In this document: positions 1 through 6,109 of the stretch, one piece after another
How positions within the stretch are numbered: position 1 is the stretch's first letter
Layout of the letters: each line of letters opens with the position of its first letter
NCBI GenBank assembly: GCA_905234855.1
Contig: CAJOIU010000021.1
Location: 1 to 39,846 of the forward strand
Length of the DNA: 39,846 nt
Origin: an uncultured Oscillospiraceae bacterium
Lineage (GTDB): Bacteria; Bacillota; Clostridia; Oscillospirales; Oscillospiraceae
Reading direction: 5' to 3'
Made by a program: the position numbers and the translations under genes
Notes under the pieces: generated by a model
What the model was told of the DNA's origin: nothing
The model's input: the letters and a program-made list of their open reading frames with translations, nothing else
Database searches by the model: none

Positions 1-451
1 TTCAAATATTGGCAGTCACATTATATCACAGCATAACAGTTTGACACAAGCTTGGATTGCAGCTATTGTTTACTTTTCTTTTCACCATCTTGATCGGATG
101 ACGAAATATATAGTCCTGGACGGCCTTGGTCGCTCTGAAGGCCTTATCAAAGCTCTGGTTGTTTTTCTCCGCAGTAAAGATACTGCTGTTTCTATTGGCA
201 CAGGTACTGGAAAAAACGTGAAGCCGGACGGCTGAAAACGCATCTTTCCGAACTGGACGCGGCGTAGTCCAGAAAAAACTGAAAACTCTCCACATTTGAC
301 GCCTTCCCACAGGCTGGCGTCTGTGAAAGTGCGCCCAAAACGCGGAAGTTTTCCACATTTCGGGCGCGCTTTTTCAATTCTTGCTTATCCTGATGGCAGA
401 AAAGAGCGCGTCACATAAATTTCCATTCTGCAACGCGCCCTGTTTTTCGTC
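1..451. other. Non-coding stretch at left edge
   Basis: No convincing gene is seen. Short open frames exist on both strands, but none has a ribosome binding site or a recognisable sequence. The stretch holds one small hairpin (298-321, arms GACGCC/GGCGTC) and a rho-independent terminator (329-374), which suggests that a plus-strand transcript from a gene left of the window ends here. The heptamer ACATTTY preceded by TTCC/CTCC occurs twice (near 289 and 351). Confidence 0.5.
329..374 (+). terminator. Rho-independent terminator
   Basis: Arms GTGCGCCC (329-336) and GGGCGCGC (362-369) form an 8-bp stem with one G-U pair and are followed by five T. The 25-nt loop contains its own small GGAA/TTCC hairpin. 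It would end a plus-strand transcript entering from the left. Confidence 0.5.
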
Positions 452-742
452 TCACCACCGTTCGTTATAACCGTAGGTGCGGCCATTGTCCACAATGTGA
501 GATACAGAGTCTCCGTATGAATGGCCAGAGTATCTTTCAGAATCTATGAATTTCTCCCAATCGGTCTGAGATGAGTAAGAAAAGGACGAACCGCCGTCGT
601 CATCATCATAATATGGACGTGAGGGTCGAGGAGGGGTGGACGGTACTCCCAGCTCATCGCGAAACAGTTTGGGGATGGCGACGAACAGGGCGACGATAAT
701 GATCACGCCGCTCGCAACGGCAAGCCAAGCGAGTAATGACAT
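452..742 (-). CDS. Small single-pass membrane protein, unknown
   Basis: A 96-aa protein. The start is placed at 742 because AGGAAA lies about 9 nt upstream; an in-frame start at 781 would add 13 polar residues and lacks a clear ribosome binding site. Residues about 3-26 form one hydrophobic membrane helix (LLAWLAVASGVIIIVALFVA), followed by a basic/polar stretch, a Pro-rich segment and a run of four Asp with Gly/Ser. The C-terminal half is rich in Ser, Tyr, Asp and Arg. The likely topology is an N-terminal anchor with a soluble acidic tail. No family is recognised. It is the leftmost gene of the integrative element and faces away from the integrase, with a good -10 box at 807-812. Confidence 0.6.
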   Translation of the reverse strand: MSLLAWLAVASGVIIIVALFVAIPKLFRDELGVPSTPPRPSRPYYDDDDGGSSFSYSSQTDWEKFIDSERYSGHSYGDSVSHIVDNGRTYGYNERW

Positions 743-806
743 AGCAAATTTTCCTTTCTGTTTTGAACAAAAATTCATCAAAGATCTGTTGTGTTTTTCT
801 AGTGTT

Positions 807-812
807 ATTATA
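807..812 (-). promoter_or_regulatory. -10 box for the 452-742 gene
   Basis: On the minus strand TATAAT (807-812) lies 65 nt upstream of the start at 742. The matching -35 position (TAGCAT, 17-nt spacer) is poor, so the promoter may need an activator. Confidence 0.4.
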
Positions 813-889
813 CTATAATCGCGCCGTTTATGCTATAGTTTGAGCCAAATTTCTCGAAAAAATTCTTTGCTGTTTTCGTGATGTTCGCG

Positions 890-944
890 CAGAATTTCTG
901 AGCAATTTTCGTTCTGCTTTCAAGCCGGATCAGCAGAATTTCTG
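890..944. repeat. Two CAGAATTTCTG palindromes 44 bp apart
   Basis: CAGAATTTCTG occurs at 890-900 and 934-944. Each is a perfect 5+1+5 inverted repeat, and both are followed by A(G/A)CAA. The 44-bp period is about four helical turns, so both sites would face the same side of the DNA. They lie between the divergent promoters at 807 and 1054 and look like operator sites. Confidence 0.5.
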
Positions 945-1053
945 AACAAGATTTTTGGCGTGTTAATAATTTAGACATAACATTTTTTTCGGTTTTTGTT
1001 CAGCTTCTAAGCCGTTCCGACCAACTTTTTTCGAAAAATTTCGACCAAAACCG

Positions 1054-1082
1054 TTGCCAGACGGCCGGGGATCTGGTATAAT
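1054..1082 (+). promoter_or_regulatory. Sigma-A promoter of the small RNA
   Basis: TTGCCA (1054-1059), a 17-nt spacer and TATAAT (1077-1082), with a TGG extension directly before the -10. Transcription would start near 1089. The next plus-strand gene starts at 1484, beyond a terminator. Confidence 0.75.
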
Positions 1083-1088
1083 CAAGAC

Positions 1089-1197
1089 ATAAAATTGAAT
1101 AGAAATTACACGATGATTTTTGCTTTTTGAGATGCACGCAGACGGCGTGGGTACTGTGGAGATGATTCTCCAGATCAGTATACCCATGCCGTTTTTT
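1089..1197 (+). ncRNA. Putative small RNA, about 110 nt
   Basis: A strong promoter (1054-1082) is followed after about 60 nt by a large rho-independent terminator and no open frame with a ribosome binding site, so the unit encodes a short RNA of about 110 nt. The 5' half is AT-rich and unstructured; the 3' half is a long two-tier hairpin. It lies about 100 nt upstream of the 22-bp repeats. Possible roles are a regulatory or counter-transcribed RNA of the element, or an attenuated leader of the operon beginning at 1484. No known RNA family is recognised. The 5' end is inferred from the promoter. Confidence 0.5.
1142..1197 (+). terminator. Two-tier terminator hairpin of the small RNA
   Basis: Outer arms ACGGCGTGGGTA (1142-1153) and TACCCATGCCGT (1181-1192) pair over 12 bp with one G-U. 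An inner TGGAGA/TCTCCA hairpin (1157-1172) closes a TGAT tetraloop. T follows at 1192-1197. Confidence 0.75.
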
Positions 1198-1290
1198 GTT
1201 GGAATTTGCGCTGGCGTGGCCAACAACCTCACTCAATCGAACCACCAAAAACCACTCCTCAGATGCCGTTTACGGGCTAAAAACCACCGG

Positions 1291-1366
1291 TAAATCGTTG
1301 CAGGACCATAGGAGATTAGCTGCAAAACCCATGTCAAATCGTTGCAGAACCTATGTAAATCAGTTG
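1291..1366. repeat. 22-bp iteron-like direct repeats, about 3.5 copies
   Basis: Three contiguous 22-bp units at 1291-1312, 1313-1334 and 1335-1356 and a partial fourth (1357-1366) share the core AAATCGTTGCAGAACC-ATGT. Units 1 and 3 are closest; unit 2 is more diverged but keeps the register (CTGCAAAACC-CATGT). The exact 22-bp spacing without gaps argues for a protein-binding array rather than chance. No replication gene lies next to it. The array sits 118 nt upstream of the first small gene. Confidence 0.55.
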
Positions 1367-1483
1367 TTTTTTCGGATACAACGAAAAAGCATCATTTTTG
1401 ACCCGTGGAATTCGGTATTTTCAAGGGGTTGAGCGGTGTCGATATCATCAGCACATAAAACTGATACAAAAAGGAGGACACAT

Positions 1484-1744
1484 ATGGAGGACAGATTTGA
1501 CAGGCTCTGCGATCAGATCCACGAGTATATCGCTGCATGCAGACTTGATGGGTACGTGCTACTATATCACGGTTGCTCGATCCTCGTTTACCCCTGCATG
1601 TCGGCATTCAATGTTGAGGTCAAGAGCCTCGATGGGCCGTACGACATCGCCAGTCATGCCGATACACTCGACGAAGCAGTCCAACTCGGAATGGAGATGG
1701 CTGAAGACCGAGACTGGTTCGAAGGGAGAGGTGATGTGCGATGA
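1484..1744 (+). CDS. Small protein of the element, unknown
   Basis: An 86-aa acidic protein. The start at 1484 is preceded by AAGGAGG six nt upstream; an in-frame start further left lacks this. The sequence mixes an N-terminal helix (EDRFDRLCDQIHEYIAACRL) with a likely beta segment (YVLLYHGCSILVYP) and a C-terminal helix (DTLDEAVQLGMEMAEDRDWF). There is no membrane segment and no family I recognise. It is the first of four genes that overlap or touch and run into the integrase, so all are probably co-transcribed. Its stop overlaps the next start by ATGA. Confidence 0.7.
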   Translation: MEDRFDRLCDQIHEYIAACRLDGYVLLYHGCSILVYPCMSAFNVEVKSLDGPYDIASHADTLDEAVQLGMEMAEDRDWFEGRGDVR

Positions 1745-2076
1745 CAGATGTGCAGATTAGAGCTATCGGTGCAGCGTATGCAAGGAGGTTGGAGCGTTAT
1801 ACGGACACTATGTCTCAAGATCGTGCTGCCCGCGGACGTGTCGAGAGCTACATCACAGCATGGACCACATGCCTACATAATCAACTGGGGTCATTCCATA
1901 CACAGTGTGCTGTGACTTCATTTTTGACTCTCTATACCATCCTGCACGATGCATACGGCATCACGATCGATGAAATCGTTGCGGGTAAGCCAGACAAAGA
2001 GCGGCTTAACAGCATCATTGATACATATCTAAAGAATAAAATTAAAAAGGATGATATAAATGACCAAAACGATTGA
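1741..2076 (+). CDS. Small helical protein of the element, unknown
   Basis: A 111-aa protein whose ATG overlaps the preceding stop (ATGA), with AGGGAGAGGTG just upstream. The sequence is predicted mostly helical, with three blocks (about residues 3-45, 46-72 and 76-105) and a lysine/aspartate-rich tail (KNKIKKDDINDQND). It has no cysteine motif and no membrane segment. No family is recognised. Its 3' end overlaps the next gene by 17 nt. Confidence 0.65.
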   Translation: MTDVQIRAIGAAYARRLERYTDTMSQDRAARGRVESYITAWTTCLHNQLGSFHTQCAVTSFLTLYTILHDAYGITIDEIVAGKPDKERLNSIIDTYLKNKIKKDDINDQND

Positions 2077-2254
2077 ATACCCGCACTGTACCATCTCAGT
2101 GTATCCTCATCGCGGTCGGTGGCAAATCGAGCTGGTTCATGCCGGGGCAGATCATCCAATAGTTTTTGACAGCGCCCCGACACAAGGTATTGCCGAGACA
2201 ACTGCACGATGTATCGCGCGAACTGTGTCGGGCGAATCGTTACACTATGTGTGA
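2060..2254 (+). CDS. Small beta-type protein of the element, unknown
   Basis: A 64-aa protein starting 17 nt inside the preceding gene. AAAAAGGATG lies about 7 nt upstream and supports this start. The pattern ISVYPHRGRWQIELVHAG...IVFDSA suggests a short beta sheet followed by a helix (AETTARCIARTVSG), a layout common in small element-encoded proteins. No family is recognised. Translational coupling to the upstream gene is likely. Confidence 0.6.
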   Translation: MTKTIEYPHCTISVYPHRGRWQIELVHAGADHPIVFDSAPTQGIAETTARCIARTVSGESLHYV

Positions 2255-2414
2255 GATCACAGTGACAGTACCGGAGCATATCCGAATCGTTGCGGTCGAG
2301 ATGGTCGAGATTAGACACGGAACGGATCAAACACCCGTGATGATAGAGCTGCCGACCGGGCTGAGAGTCAAACAGATCGTGCTCGAACCAACACACAGTA
2401 GGGAGAAGAAGTGA
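2247..2414 (+). CDS. Very small protein preceding integrase, unknown
   Basis: A 55-aa protein if started at the ATG at 2247, which overlaps the preceding gene by 8 nt. An earlier in-frame start at 2166 would run almost wholly inside the preceding gene and is less likely. There is no clear ribosome binding site, so expression would depend on coupling. The protein has alternating hydrophobic residues (ITVTVPEHIRIVAVEMVEI) consistent with a beta fold. The position directly before the integrase is where excisionase (recombination directionality) genes often sit, but it lacks an obvious helix-turn-helix. Confidence 0.45.
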   Translation: MCEITVTVPEHIRIVAVEMVEIRHGTDQTPVMIELPTGLRVKQIVLEPTHSREKK

Positions 2415-3589
2415 TGGCTGGAATCAATTACAAGTCATTGTTTGCATATGACAAGAGCCGAAAGCTCTATCACAAAACGATCACGGTGCAGAACGCGGAC
2501 GGAACCACGATGCGAAAAAAATTCACGGCGAAAGATCCCAAAGAATTGTACAACCGCCTCCATGAATTCGAACACTCAGGCCGAACCACTAAGCAATTTG
2601 TGACGGTGGAGAAAATGCTCGACCTATGGCTAGAAGAAAAAGAGCGCGAATGCCGCCATGGCACTCTCCGCTCCTACGAACCAACCTGTAAACAATGGCA
2701 ACCGCTCTATGCTATGCGAGTCGATCAGCTGACGACCGATACCATACAATCACGACTCCAACAGATGCACGATGACGGCCTCAGTGCAAAGACGATCAAG
2801 ACTGCCCGGTCATGTCTCCGTATGGCATATGACTGGATTAGGCCGCAGTATCATGGGGCACTCGCCAACCCAGTCAAAGAAGCCAAACTCCCGAGAGGTA
2901 TGAAGAGCACGAAAAGGCACGCACCGACGGAAGACGAAACGAAACGGATCATCGATAGCGTCAATTGTTACTTCGGCTTTTTCTATTTTATGCTATTGTA
3001 TACTGGCATGAGACGGGGCGAACTGTTAGGACTCCGATGGGATGATGTCGGCTTAGAAATGAAAAGAATCAATATCTCCCACGGTGTCACATTTAAATAC
3101 GGTAAACCGATCGTGGGTCCGCTGAAAACTGAATCCTCCGTCCGACAAATACCCATACTGCCTCCGTTGCTGGATGAACTCCAAAAGCGCCGACCAGACG
3201 ACTGGAAAGGAAAATATGTTTTTCCTGCTCCGACCGACGCGTATAGCCCGATGCCAGAGTCAACTCTGAAAAGACACGAGATGCACTACTGTATAGAAGC
3301 TGGTTTCGTCAAAGTAACAGAAAAGAAAAGGACAAAGAAGGATGGTTCGGAGAAAGTACAACCTGCCTACCACTCGACGATCACGCCTCATATGATGCGG
3401 CACGGAACGGCTACCCTTTGTTATGAGGCCGGGGTCGACGTCATGACAACCGCCGCTCTGCTTGGGCACGCAGACACAAGAGTCACGCAAGAGATCTATA
3501 CCGATCTCAGACAACGACACCAGCAAGTCGAACTGCAAAAACTAGAACAGTACATGGCTGAAAACTACAACAAGCCGTCTCAATCGTGA
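2414..3589 (+). CDS. int: Tyrosine recombinase/integrase
   Basis: A 391-aa site-specific recombinase that integrates and excises the element. The ATG at 2414 is preferred over the GTG at 2411 for its spacing from GGGAGAAG, and it overlaps the previous stop by one base. An N-terminal beta-rich arm-binding region (about residues 1-55) is followed by a SAM-like core-binding domain (about 60-155) and the catalytic domain (about 165-385). The catalytic set is visible: Arg200 in GMRRGELLG, a Lys in the LKTESSVRQIP hairpin, His326 and Arg329 in HMMRH, His352 in LLGH, and the nucleophile Tyr362 in EIYTDL. It reads toward the 3' end of tRNA-Arg, the probable attachment site. It appears intact and complete. 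Confidence 0.93.
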   Translation: MAGINYKSLFAYDKSRKLYHKTITVQNADGTTMRKKFTAKDPKELYNRLHEFEHSGRTTKQFVTVEKMLDLWLEEKERECRHGTLRSYEPTCKQWQPLYAMRVDQLTTDTIQSRLQQMHDDGLSAKTIKTARSCLRMAYDWIRPQYHGALANPVKEAKLPRGMKSTKRHAPTEDETKRIIDSVNCYFGFFYFMLLYTGMRRGELLGLRWDDVGLEMKRINISHGVTFKYGKPIVGPLKTESSVRQIPILPPLLDELQKRRPDDWKGKYVFPAPTDAYSPMPESTLKRHEMHYCIEAGFVKVTEKKRTKKDGSEKVQPAYHSTITPHMMRHGTATLCYEAGVDVMTTAALLGHADTRVTQEIYTDLRQRHQQVELQKLEQYMAENYNKPSQS

Positions 3590-3603
3590 GACGGCTCTTT
3601 TTT
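3573..3603 (+). terminator. Terminator of the integrase operon
   Basis: Perfect 10-bp arms AGCCGTCTCA (3573-3582) and TGAGACGGCT (3587-3596) with an ATCG loop are followed by CTTTTTT. The integrase stop codon lies in the right arm, so the terminator begins inside the gene. Confidence 0.9.
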
Positions 3604-3683
3604 CACAATTATCAACCTATTGAAATGGTAGGGAAGTGTATACTTTAGTGTCACGGTTTGTATGCACTAACACACTGCTTGGA

Positions 3684-3734
3684 GCGTTCAATCTAATCCA
3701 GCCGGCCACAGGCCGGCTTAATTCAATTGAACGC
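3684..3734. repeat. 51-bp near-palindrome between integrase and tRNA
   Basis: Outer arms GCGTTCAAT (3684-3692) and ATTGAACGC (3726-3734) enclose a partly paired 7-nt interval on each side and inner arms AGCCGGCC (3700-3707) and GGCCGGCT (3711-3718) with an ACA loop. No T tract follows on either strand, so it is not an ordinary terminator. It could be a recombinase or cruciform site at the element end. Confidence 0.55.
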
Positions 3735-3763
3735 CAAAACACCGCAAACCCGCATGAATACAA

Positions 3764-3796
3764 TAAAAATTGGATCGATACATGTTGCATCGATCC
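3764..3796 (-). terminator. Terminator of tRNA-Arg
   Basis: Read on the minus strand, GGATCGAT, a 9-nt loop and ATCGATCC (3772-3779 with 3789-3796) are followed by AATTTTTATT. It lies about 10 nt after the CCA end of tRNA-Arg. Confidence 0.8.
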
Positions 3797-3805
3797 GATT
3801 CATTT

Positions 3806-3882
3806 TGGCACGGCATGAGGGATTCGAACCCCCGGCCTTCTGGTCCGTAGCCAGACGCTCTATCCAGCTGAGCTAATGCCGC
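3806..3882 (-). tRNA. tRNA-Arg (anticodon ACG)
   Basis: A 77-nt cloverleaf with encoded CCA (3806-3808). The anticodon stem TCTGG/CCAGA closes the loop CTACGGA, giving anticodon ACG, which reads CGU and, after A-to-I editing, CGC/CGA. The T loop is TTCGAAT. The acceptor arms GCGGCAT and ATGCCGT pair with a G1-U72 wobble at the end of the helix, which is unusual and lies in the half that an integrating element can replace. The gene has its own promoter (3895-3923) and terminator (3764-3796). Its 3' end faces the integrase, the usual arrangement for tRNA attachment sites. Confidence 0.95.
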
Positions 3883-3894
3883 TCGCGCCCAGCT

Positions 3895-3923
3895 ATAATA
3901 GCATAAGCAAAACCAGAATGCAA
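3895..3923 (-). promoter_or_regulatory. Promoter of tRNA-Arg
   Basis: On the minus strand TTGCAT (3918-3923), a 17-nt spacer and TATTAT (3895-3900), ending 12 nt before the mature 5' end of the tRNA. Confidence 0.8.
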
Positions 3924-3949
3924 GAGGTTTTTTCAAATTTTCCCCTTTT

Positions 3950-4114
3950 TCAGAGGCCGATGGTGTTGGCAACGTTTTCCACTACGTCGCCGACGGAGCG
4001 GATTGCCTTGCCGATGGTGCTGGATTTCTGTTTCTTCGGCGCGGCGACCATGCCAACCATGGAGCCGACCGCGAGGCCGACGCCCATTCCTTTGATAAAC
4101 GACATTTTGTTCAT
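3950..4114 (-). CDS. 54-aa YtxH-like small protein
   Basis: Read on the minus strand from ATG at 4114, this gives a clean 54-residue protein. It begins MNKMSFIKGMGVGLAVGSMVGM, continues with a Lys/Gln/Ser stretch (PKKQKSS) and ends in an amphipathic helix (IGKAIRSVGDVVENVANTIGL). GAGGGG lies about 8 nt upstream. A short glycine-rich hydrophobic N-terminus followed by an amphipathic helix is the general layout of YtxH-like and related small membrane-associated proteins of Firmicutes; the family match is tentative. The function is unknown; it probably sits at the membrane. It ends upstream of and in the same direction as tRNA-Arg and is divergent from the ymdB operon. Confidence 0.6.
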   Translation of the reverse strand: MNKMSFIKGMGVGLAVGSMVGMVAAPKKQKSSTIGKAIRSVGDVVENVANTIGL

Positions 4115-4186
4115 TCTTTACCCCTCTTTCATCCCTAGTATTTCCCGCGGCTTTGTGATATATTACCTGTAAAGCAAAAAACACGC

Positions 4187-4202
4187 TTCCATATTTATGG
4201 AA
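4187..4202. promoter_or_regulatory. Inverted repeat before the ymdB ribosome binding site
   Basis: TTCCATA (4187-4193) and TATGGAA (4196-4202) form a perfect 7-bp hairpin with a 2-nt loop, or a duplex palindrome. It ends 3 nt before the AAGGAG ribosome binding site (4206-4211) of the next gene. It could be an operator or an RNA element affecting translation. No clear promoter was found for this operon. Confidence 0.4.
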
Positions 4203-4217
4203 TAGAAGGAGCCTGTC

Positions 4218-4997
4218 ATGATCATCAGCATTCTGGCCGTCGGCGACGTATGCGGCGTGCCCGGCCTGACTTTTTTGGAAAAGCGCCTGCGTACCGTCCA
4301 GCGGGAATACGGCGTGGCCTTCACCGTGGTGAACGGCGAAAACGCCAATGTCGTTGGCGTGACGCCGGAGCAATGCGACCGCATCTTCAACGCCGGCGCG
4401 GATGTCATCACCCTCGGCAACCATACATGGGTACGCTGGGAGCTGCAGCCGTATCTGGCGGACAATGTCCGGGTCATTCGGCCGATCAATTACGCGCCGC
4501 AATGTCCGGGACGCGGTTTCGGCGTATACCGCACGCCCTTCGGCGAGATCTGCGTCGTCAACGCCCTCGGTCGGTTCACCCTCGACGCCAATACGGACAA
4601 CCCCTTTGTGGAGGTGGACAGGCTCTTGGAGGAGCTGTCGCCCCGGCCGAAGATCATCCTGCTCGATATGCATGCAGAGGCCACCAGCGAGCGGCTGGCC
4701 ATGGGCTATTTCCTCGATGGGCGCGTGAGCGCCGTTTGGGGGACGCATACCCATGTGCAGACCTCGGACGCCGCCGTGCTGCCCGGCGGCACGGGCTACA
4801 TAAGCGACCTCGGCATGACGGGCGCAGCCCGCAGCGTGCTGGGTATCGACGTGGAGCAGTCGATAAATAAGTTTCTCGGCGATCCGCCCCGGCGTTACAA
4901 GTCCGGCGGCGGGCCGGGAAAGATGGAATGTTGCCTGTTCGATATCGACACCGAAACCGGCCGCTGCGTCAAGGCTGAGGCGCTGAGGATAGAATGA
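4218..4997 (+). CDS. ymdB: YmdB-family metallophosphoesterase
   Basis: A 259-aa cytoplasmic phosphodiesterase of the YmdB/TIGR00282 family. Bacillus YmdB hydrolyses 2',3'-cyclic nucleotides and influences biofilm versus motility decisions. The metal-binding signature is complete: Asp10 in VGDVCG, Glu41/Asn42 in VNGENAN, Asn68-His69 in LGNHTW, DMHAEATSE in the middle, and GTHTHVQT near residue 180. The length matches the family. The start has AAGGAG 6 nt upstream. It overlaps the next gene by ATGA and so heads a five-gene operon. In many Firmicutes ymdB follows the RNase Y gene; here that gene is absent and the partners are a second metallophosphoesterase and its ATPase. Confidence 0.9.
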   Translation: MIISILAVGDVCGVPGLTFLEKRLRTVQREYGVAFTVVNGENANVVGVTPEQCDRIFNAGADVITLGNHTWVRWELQPYLADNVRVIRPINYAPQCPGRGFGVYRTPFGEICVVNALGRFTLDANTDNPFVEVDRLLEELSPRPKIILLDMHAEATSERLAMGYFLDGRVSAVWGTHTHVQTSDAAVLPGGTGYISDLGMTGAARSVLGIDVEQSINKFLGDPPRRYKSGGGPGKMECCLFDIDTETGRCVKAEALRIE

Positions 4998-6097
4998 TCC
5001 GTATCTTACACGCGGCCGATCTGCATCTGGATTCGCCGTTTCAGGCGCTCGGCCGGGAAAAGGCGCTGCAGCGCCGCGCGGAGCAGCGGCAGCTCATTCT
5101 GCGCATCTGCGAGGCGGTGCGTGAGCATCGGGCGGATATCGCCGTTTTTTCCGGGGATTTGTTCGATTCCGAGGAGGTGTTCTCCGATACCGGGCAGACG
5201 CTGGTCAAGGCGCTGTCCGCGCTGGAAATCCCCGTCTTCCTCGCGCCGGGCAACCATGACTGGTACGGCGCGCGCTCCGTGTGGGCGCGGCTGCCCTTCG
5301 GGGAGAACGTACATGTCTTCACGGAGCAGGAGATCCAATGCGTCGAGCTGCCCGAACTCGGCGCCCGCGTATGGGGAGCAGCCTTCACGGGAAAATACCG
5401 CAACCCGCCGCTGGCGGGGTTTGAGGCGGAAAAGGACGGCGATACCGTGGATATCCTCGCACTGCACGGCGAGGTGGGCAATCCCGCCTCTCCCTACGGC
5501 GCGATTACGGAAGAACAGCTTGCCCGCAGCGGGATGGACTATGTCGCCCTCGGCCATGTCCACGGCTTCAGCGGCCTGCGCCGTGCGGGGGATACCTTCT
5601 ATGCATGGCCGGGCTGTCCGGAAGGCCGCGGCTTTGATGAAACGGGTGAAAAGGGCGTGATCCTTGCAGCCGTGGAGCCGGGGTGCTGTGCCATCGACTT
5701 TCTTCCGATCGCGGGGCGGCGGTATGAGATTGCCAAGGTGGAGCTGACGTCGGCGGCGGACGCCCTTGCCGCCGTAACCGCGGCGCTGCCGGCGGATACG
5801 GCGCGGGATATTTACCGCATCCTGCTCACCGGGGAAACGGACGCCGCCCCCGATACGGCGGCGCTTGCCCGGACGCTGGAGGATCGGTTCTTCGCGCTGG
5901 AGCTGCGGGATGAAACGCGGCTGCGGCGGGATATCTGGGCGGAGCGAGGGAACGATACCCTCAAAGGGCTGTTCCTCTCCCGGCTATGGAAAGCGCTGGA
6001 GCAGGCAAGCGACGATGCGGAGCGCGAGCGCGTGACGCAGGCGGCGCGTTGGGGACTGCTGGCGATGGAAAACGGCGAGGAGCTGCCGCTGATTTAA
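4994..6097 (+). CDS. yhaO: YhaO/SbcD-like DNA repair metallophosphoesterase
   Basis: A 367-aa calcineurin-like phosphoesterase resembling Bacillus YhaO and the nuclease subunit SbcD/Mre11. The metal ligands are visible: Asp9 and His11 in ADLHLDSPF, Gly54-Asp55 in FSGDLFDSE, GNHDWYG at 86-92, LHGE near 157 and LGHVHGF near 190. The C-terminal part (about 250-367) is an accessory region. The following gene encodes the matching coiled-coil ATPase, so the two probably form an SbcCD-type complex acting on DNA ends or structures. The start overlaps the ymdB stop by 4 nt, which implies translational coupling. The gene symbol is given by similarity to the Bacillus pair. Confidence 0.85.
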   Translation: MIRILHAADLHLDSPFQALGREKALQRRAEQRQLILRICEAVREHRADIAVFSGDLFDSEEVFSDTGQTLVKALSALEIPVFLAPGNHDWYGARSVWARLPFGENVHVFTEQEIQCVELPELGARVWGAAFTGKYRNPPLAGFEAEKDGDTVDILALHGEVGNPASPYGAITEEQLARSGMDYVALGHVHGFSGLRRAGDTFYAWPGCPEGRGFDETGEKGVILAAVEPGCCAIDFLPIAGRRYEIAKVELTSAADALAAVTAALPADTARDIYRILLTGETDAAPDTAALARTLEDRFFALELRDETRLRRDIWAERGNDTLKGLFLSRLWKALEQASDDAERERVTQAARWGLLAMENGEELPLI

Positions 6098-6109
6098 GAG
6101 AGAAAGAGC

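Larger units (their letters stand above)
743..1483. other. 740-nt non-coding control region
   Basis: No gene is supported on either strand. The region instead holds a divergent promoter layout, two CAGAATTTCTG palindromes, a strong sigma-A promoter, a hairpin-terminated short transcript and a 22-bp direct-repeat array, each listed separately. This density of structured elements in front of a small-gene operon resembles a replication or maintenance control region; that reading is inference. Confidence 0.5.
1..3805. mobile_element. Partial integrative element next to tRNA-Arg
   Basis: The stretch up to tRNA-Arg is more AT-rich than the rest of the window. It carries a tyrosine integrase oriented toward the 3' end of tRNA-Arg, a string of small unknown genes with overlapping ends, short repeats and orphan promoters. 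Tyrosine integrases commonly insert elements at tRNA 3' ends, so this is read as the integrase-proximal end of an integrated element whose other end lies left of the window. No second copy of the tRNA 3' end was seen inside 1-3805, so the exact boundary is not defined. No transposase or conjugation gene is visible in the captured part. Confidence 0.6.

Noticed and set aside
41-358. Short open frames on both strands at the left edge
   Set aside because: No ribosome binding sites, no recognisable sequence, and a terminator runs through the area.
1196-1432. Open frame across the 22-bp repeats
   Set aside because: It lacks a ribosome binding site and its content follows the repeat array rather than a protein pattern.
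2247-2414. Confident excisionase call for the gene before the integrase
   Set aside because: The position fits, but the 55-aa sequence shows no helix-turn-helix or other excisionase feature.
3636-3818. Open frame running through the 51-bp palindrome and the tRNA terminator
   Set aside because: No ribosome binding site, and it is fully explained by structured non-coding sequence.
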